Positions 61,364-64,000 of a stretch of DNA of 64,000 nucleotides are shown here, one piece after another. Origin of the DNA: Vulcanococcus sp. Clear-D1 (GTDB lineage Bacteria > Cyanobacteriota > Cyanobacteriia > PCC-6307 > Cyanobiaceae); assembly GCF_014654725.1 (NCBI RefSeq), contig NZ_JACVZV010000015.1:186001-250000 (forward strand), read 5' to 3'. The first letter of the stretch is position 1. Every line of letters starts with the position of its first letter. Both the position numbers and the translations under genes were made by a program. Under the pieces are notes generated by a model. It searched no databases. It was given only the letters and a program-made list of their open reading frames with translations, and was not told the DNA's origin.

Positions 61364-61597
61364 ATGAGCCAAGGCGCCACCACCACTAGTGCTCAAGCGG
61401 TTGAGGTGCATGCACTGGACGTGGAGCTGCCGGTGGATCTGGCCCGGGCTGTGGAGGGCTATGTGGCGCAGCGACCTGGGCTCGACCCCGCCCGTTTGTT
61501 GCAGACCGCTCTGGCCCAGTTCCTGGTGCAACAGGGTGGTGCCCGGCCCGAGGTGCGCGAGCTTTACCTTGATGGCCTGTTCGGCACCGGTCTGTGA
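61364..61597 (+). CDS. DUF2811 family protein
   Basis: ATG 61364 gives 77 aa. VELPVDLARAVEGYVAQRPGLDPARLLQTALAQFLVQQ fits DUF2811, a small cyanobacterial family that resembles ribbon-helix-helix or antitoxin-like helices. No DNA-binding signature is obvious. The stop overlaps the hemJ GTG (GTGA), so it is in the hemJ transcript. Confidence 0.78.
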   Translation: MSQGATTTSAQAVEVHALDVELPVDLARAVEGYVAQRPGLDPARLLQTALAQFLVQQGGARPEVRELYLDGLFGTGL

Positions 61598-62190
61598 TCG
61601 CCCCCCTGGCAGCCCTTCCGCCTGAGGCTTACCTCTGGTTCAAAACCCTCCACATCGTGGGCGTGGTGGTGTGGTTTGCCGGGCTGTTCTATTTGGTGCG
61701 GCTGTTCATCTATCACCGCGAAGCTGAGGAACTAGAGCCGGCTCTGCGGGCCCCCTTCCAGGCCCAGTACGCACTGATGGAAAAGCGGCTGGCCAACATC
61801 ATCACCACCCCCGGGATGGTGGTAGCGGTGAGCATGGCCATTGGCCTGTTGGTGAGCAATCCGGCCTGGCTCCATCAGGGTTGGATGCACGCCAAGCTGG
61901 CCTTCGTGGCGGCCTTGCTGGCGTATCACGTTTTCTGTTACCGCCTGATGGGCCAGTTGCAGGATGGCCGCTGTGGCTGGAGCCCGAAGCAGCTTCGGGC
62001 GCTTAACGAGTTGCCCACCTTGCTGCTCGTGATCGTGGTGATGCTGGTGGTGTTCAAGAACCAGTTCCCCACCGGTGCAGCCACCTGGTTCATCGTGGCG
62101 CTGGTGGTGTTCATGGCTGCTTCGATTCAGTTCTATGCGCGTTGGCGGCGCCTTCGGGCTGAACGCGAAGCGGCTGCCGGCGCCGCCTGA
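61594..62190 (+). CDS. hemJ: Protoporphyrinogen IX oxidase HemJ
   Basis: A 198-aa integral membrane protein with four hydrophobic helices. FKTLHIVGVVVWFAGLFYLVRLFIYH with His20, and MHAKLAFVAALLAYH with its His residues, match HemJ (UPF0093). It oxidises protoporphyrinogen IX to protoporphyrin IX, the last common step toward heme and chlorophyll, and replaces HemY/HemG in most cyanobacteria. GTG 61594 starts within the DUF2811 stop. Confidence 0.92.
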   Translation: MIAPLAALPPEAYLWFKTLHIVGVVVWFAGLFYLVRLFIYHREAEELEPALRAPFQAQYALMEKRLANIITTPGMVVAVSMAIGLLVSNPAWLHQGWMHAKLAFVAALLAYHVFCYRLMGQLQDGRCGWSPKQLRALNELPTLLLVIVVMLVVFKNQFPTGAATWFIVALVVFMAASIQFYARWRRLRAEREAAAGAA

Positions 62191-62194
62191 TCCC

Positions 62195-62845
62195 ATGGCC
62201 AGCCATCCACTGCGTGCCGTTCTGGAGCAGGTGGAGGCCAGCAGCTGCCCGGGCCGGCTCAATTTCCACTGCCACACCATTCACAGCGATGGCAGCCTGC
62301 GACCGGAGCAGTTGGGGCAGCAGGCTCTGGCCTTGGGGCTTGAACACCTGGCGGTGACTGATCACCACAGCGCCGTGGCCTTCGCTCCCCTTCAGCACTG
62401 GTTTGAGCGTCAGGCCGAGCAGGGATCTGTTGTGCCTACCCTCTGGAGCGGCGTGGAGATCAGTTGTCTGCTGGAGAGCTGCCTGGTGCATGTGCTGGCC
62501 CTGGGCTTTGAACCCGGCCATGAAGCTCTCGAGCCCTACCGGCAGGGACAGGCCCCGATTGGCGAAGCGCTGCAGGCCGCCGCGGTAGTGAACCGCATTC
62601 ACGCTGCCGGCGGCCTCGCGCTGCTGGCCCACCCCGGTCGCTACCGCCTGAGCTTTCAGCGCCTGATCCCTGCGGCCGCCGCGCTCGGCTTCGATGGCGG
62701 TGAGGCCTATTACGACTACGCCATGCAGCCTCGCTGGCAACCCACGCCGGTGGTGTGCGAGGCAATTGCCCGCCTGCTGGAGGATCACGCACTTCTGCGA
62801 AGTTGCGGTACCGATACCCATGGCCTCGAGCTCTATGGCCGCTAG
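62195..62845 (+). CDS. PHP domain metal-dependent phosphoesterase
   Basis: A 216-aa stand-alone PHP protein. FHCHTIHSDGS (His25, His27), AVTDHHSA, GVEISC, LAHPGRYR and CGTDTHG supply the metal ligands. Similar proteins hydrolyse phosphoesters such as the RNase AM/YciV type, but substrate is unknown. ATG 62195 is four bases after the hemJ stop. Confidence 0.88.
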   Translation: MASHPLRAVLEQVEASSCPGRLNFHCHTIHSDGSLRPEQLGQQALALGLEHLAVTDHHSAVAFAPLQHWFERQAEQGSVVPTLWSGVEISCLLESCLVHVLALGFEPGHEALEPYRQGQAPIGEALQAAAVVNRIHAAGGLALLAHPGRYRLSFQRLIPAAAALGFDGGEAYYDYAMQPRWQPTPVVCEAIARLLEDHALLRSCGTDTHGLELYGR

Positions 62846-62872
62846 GGTTCCCGGAGCATTCATCCCCTGCCG

Positions 62873-63388
62873 ATGGGCCTGTTTGATCGTCTGCTCGGTG
62901 GCAACAAGCCGGTGAGCGTTACCGGCGCAGCGAAGCCCGCCAAGAAGCAAGAGGAAGCCTTCTTCCTGGATGCCGATGCCTCCAGCAGCATGGGCAATGT
63001 CGACTTCATGCGTCGCTCGAACACCATCCGTCACACCTTCCCCGGCACCGCCAGCAGCCCCGGCGATAAAGAGCTGGTGGAGGAAGTGGCCTCGATGGAG
63101 ATGCGCCGTGAGAAGGCCACCCCCGGCCTCGGTGGTGTGGAAGAGAAGCAGGAGGAGATCAACCTCACCGGTGGGATTCCCAAGCCGGTGAAGAAAACCT
63201 TCGCCGAGCAAATGAGCAAGGCCGAGCTCGATCAGCGCATGAAGGGTTCTGCCGTGGGCGTGAACACCCCTGGCCAGGCCAACGCCAAGCTGCAGGCCCC
63301 CACTGAAGCGCAGCCCCAGATCACCACACAGCAGCCCAGCAAGCCAGGCGACATCGGCGCCTTCAAGGGCTGGGTGAAAGACCTCTGA
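62873..63388 (+). CDS. Conserved picocyanobacterial protein, 171 aa
   Basis: A soluble 171-aa protein with no recognised domain. It begins MGLFDRLLGG, a short amphipathic helix, followed by low-complexity Lys/Pro/Thr-rich and Gln-rich stretches and a short C-terminal helix. The layout suggests a mostly disordered protein, perhaps an adaptor. It lies between the PHP gene and the convergent cobN end. Confidence 0.65.
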   Translation: MGLFDRLLGGNKPVSVTGAAKPAKKQEEAFFLDADASSSMGNVDFMRRSNTIRHTFPGTASSPGDKELVEEVASMEMRREKATPGLGGVEEKQEEINLTGGIPKPVKKTFAEQMSKAELDQRMKGSAVGVNTPGQANAKLQAPTEAQPQITTQQPSKPGDIGAFKGWVKDL

Positions 63389-63401
63389 TGGATGAGGGGG
63401 A

Positions 63402-64000
63402 TCACCCCTCCACAAGCTGTTCGGCTTCAAGCACCAGCTGGCGCAAGCGCTCCAGCTGGTTGTTTTGTGCTCGGCTCCAGAGGCCGCGATTGTGGGCTTC
63501 CAACAATCGCTCCGCCATGTCGCGCAGGGCCCAGGGATTTGCCGTTTTGAGGAAGGCGAGCACCTGCTCATCACCCAGCCATTGTTCTGTGATGGCGCCA
63601 TAGCTCCAGTCGGGCACGCGGCCGGTGCTGGCGTCGTAGGCGAACAGATAGTCGAGGCTGGCGGCCATCTCAAAGCCACCCTTGTAGCCGTGTTGCTGCA
63701 TCCCCTGGATCCAGCGGGGATTGAGGACGCGTGAGCGCAACACCTTGTCGAACTCGCGCTCCAGCCGATGCACACGGGGGCGTTGCTGGCGCGAGTGATC
63801 GCCGAACCAGAGCTGCGGTGCCCGGCCCGACACAGCCTCCACGGCAGCAGCCAGTCCGCCCTGGAACTGGTAGTAGTCGTCGGAATCAAACAGGTCGTGC
63901 TCGCGGTTGTCCTGGTTGTGCAACACCACCTGCACCCCGCGGAGTCGTTCTTCCAACCCCTCTCGATCGGCCTGCACGTCCAGCCGGCCGCCCGAGCCAT
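63402..64000 (-). CDS. cobN: Cobaltochelatase subunit CobN, C-terminal part
   Basis: The last about 199 residues of a large protein; the frame is open to the window edge. GSGGRLDVQADREGLEERL, VVLHNQDNREHDLFDSDDYYQFQGG and PRWIQGMQQHGYKGGFEMAASLDYLF are CobN/CobN-Mg-chelatase H segments. It should insert cobalt into the corrin ring in cobalamin (here probably pseudocobalamin) synthesis. It cannot be told from the tail alone whether this is CobN or a related ChlH paralogue, although CobN is more likely. Confidence 0.88.
   Translation of the reverse strand, partial: GSGGRLDVQADREGLEERLRGVQVVLHNQDNREHDLFDSDDYYQFQGGLAAAVEAVSGRAPQLWFGDHSRQQRPRVHRLEREFDKVLRSRVLNPRWIQGMQQHGYKGGFEMAASLDYLFAYDASTGRVPDWSYGAITEQWLGDEQVLAFLKTANPWALRDMAERLLEAHNRGLWSRAQNNQLERLRQLVLEAEQLVEG

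Noticed and set aside
62111-64000. Long minus-strand open frame across hemJ, PHP and cobN regions
   Set aside because: It is out of frame with cobN and antisense to recognised genes.
1-64000. CRISPR arrays, insertion sequences, prophage or integron
   Set aside because: No regularly spaced repeats, transposase or integrase genes were seen.

Overview
The window looks like a chromosomal segment of a GC-rich picocyanobacterium of the Synechococcus/Cyanobium type. The support is gene content: an Hfq-like gene divergent from dapF, a Ycf35-like DUF1257 protein, small cyanobacterial families such as DUF3136, DUF3110, DUF2811, DUF1995 and DUF4330, a glucosylglycerol-type (Ggt) ABC transporter, a DnaK with a long charged tail followed by a J-protein, HemJ and CobN. 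The octamer GCGATCGC (HIP1) was found at least 13 times by eye. Coding density is very high, many start and stop codons overlap, and GTG and TTG starts are common. One tRNA gene is present. I saw no rRNA, CRISPR array, insertion sequence or prophage.

Layout. 1-9350: a glutathione S-transferase; a compact minus-strand set (52-aa protein, PPC-glutaredoxin fusion, unknown protein, rhomboid, zinc peptidase); a large MscS channel with a tiny membrane peptide; three unknown proteins and a secreted alpha/beta hydrolase. 9390-17150 (plus strand): a Yfr1-like small RNA, a LOV-like PAS protein, two small proteins, then CsaB-like pyruvyl transferase, MDR oxidoreductase, desaturase, MetX-like hydrolase and type III glutamine-synthetase-like ligase, followed by a 59-aa protein and a C39-like peptidase. 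17114-23150 (minus strand): peroxiredoxin, rpmB, and a solute-uptake operon (46-aa ORF, binding protein, two permeases, ATPase) with an MscS gene behind it. 23220-29360 (minus strand): htpG with a strong terminator, DUF3136, DUF3598, a bacterial-type ferredoxin, hisZ, inositol monophosphatase and a 2Fe-2S ferredoxin.

29477-41292: tRNA-Ser(GGA), pstCAB without pstS, dnaK-dnaJ-DUF3110-murQ, mtnP, a cyclophilin, ribBA and argC. 41289-56830: purN, DUF1257, an M61 peptidase, an amidase and a lysozyme-like secreted protein, pgi, leuS, hfq, dapF with an extra Cys-rich tail, a cysteine desulfurase, DUF1995, DUF4330, dacB, a Gln-rich coiled-coil protein and coaD. 56940-64000: flavin reductase, uvrC, a small secreted protein, an iron-sulfur photolyase, DUF2811, hemJ, a PHP phosphoesterase, an unknown protein, and the 3' end of cobN running off the window.

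Most of this is housekeeping. The parts most worth a second look are the redox/protease operon at 1177-4211, the possible biosynthetic set at 10889-16289, the solute-uptake/MscS operon at 17999-23147, the Yfr1-like RNA at 9391-9453, the cysteine-less LOV-like protein and the DapF fusion. All calls come from reading the sequence and recalling family features. No database search was run.
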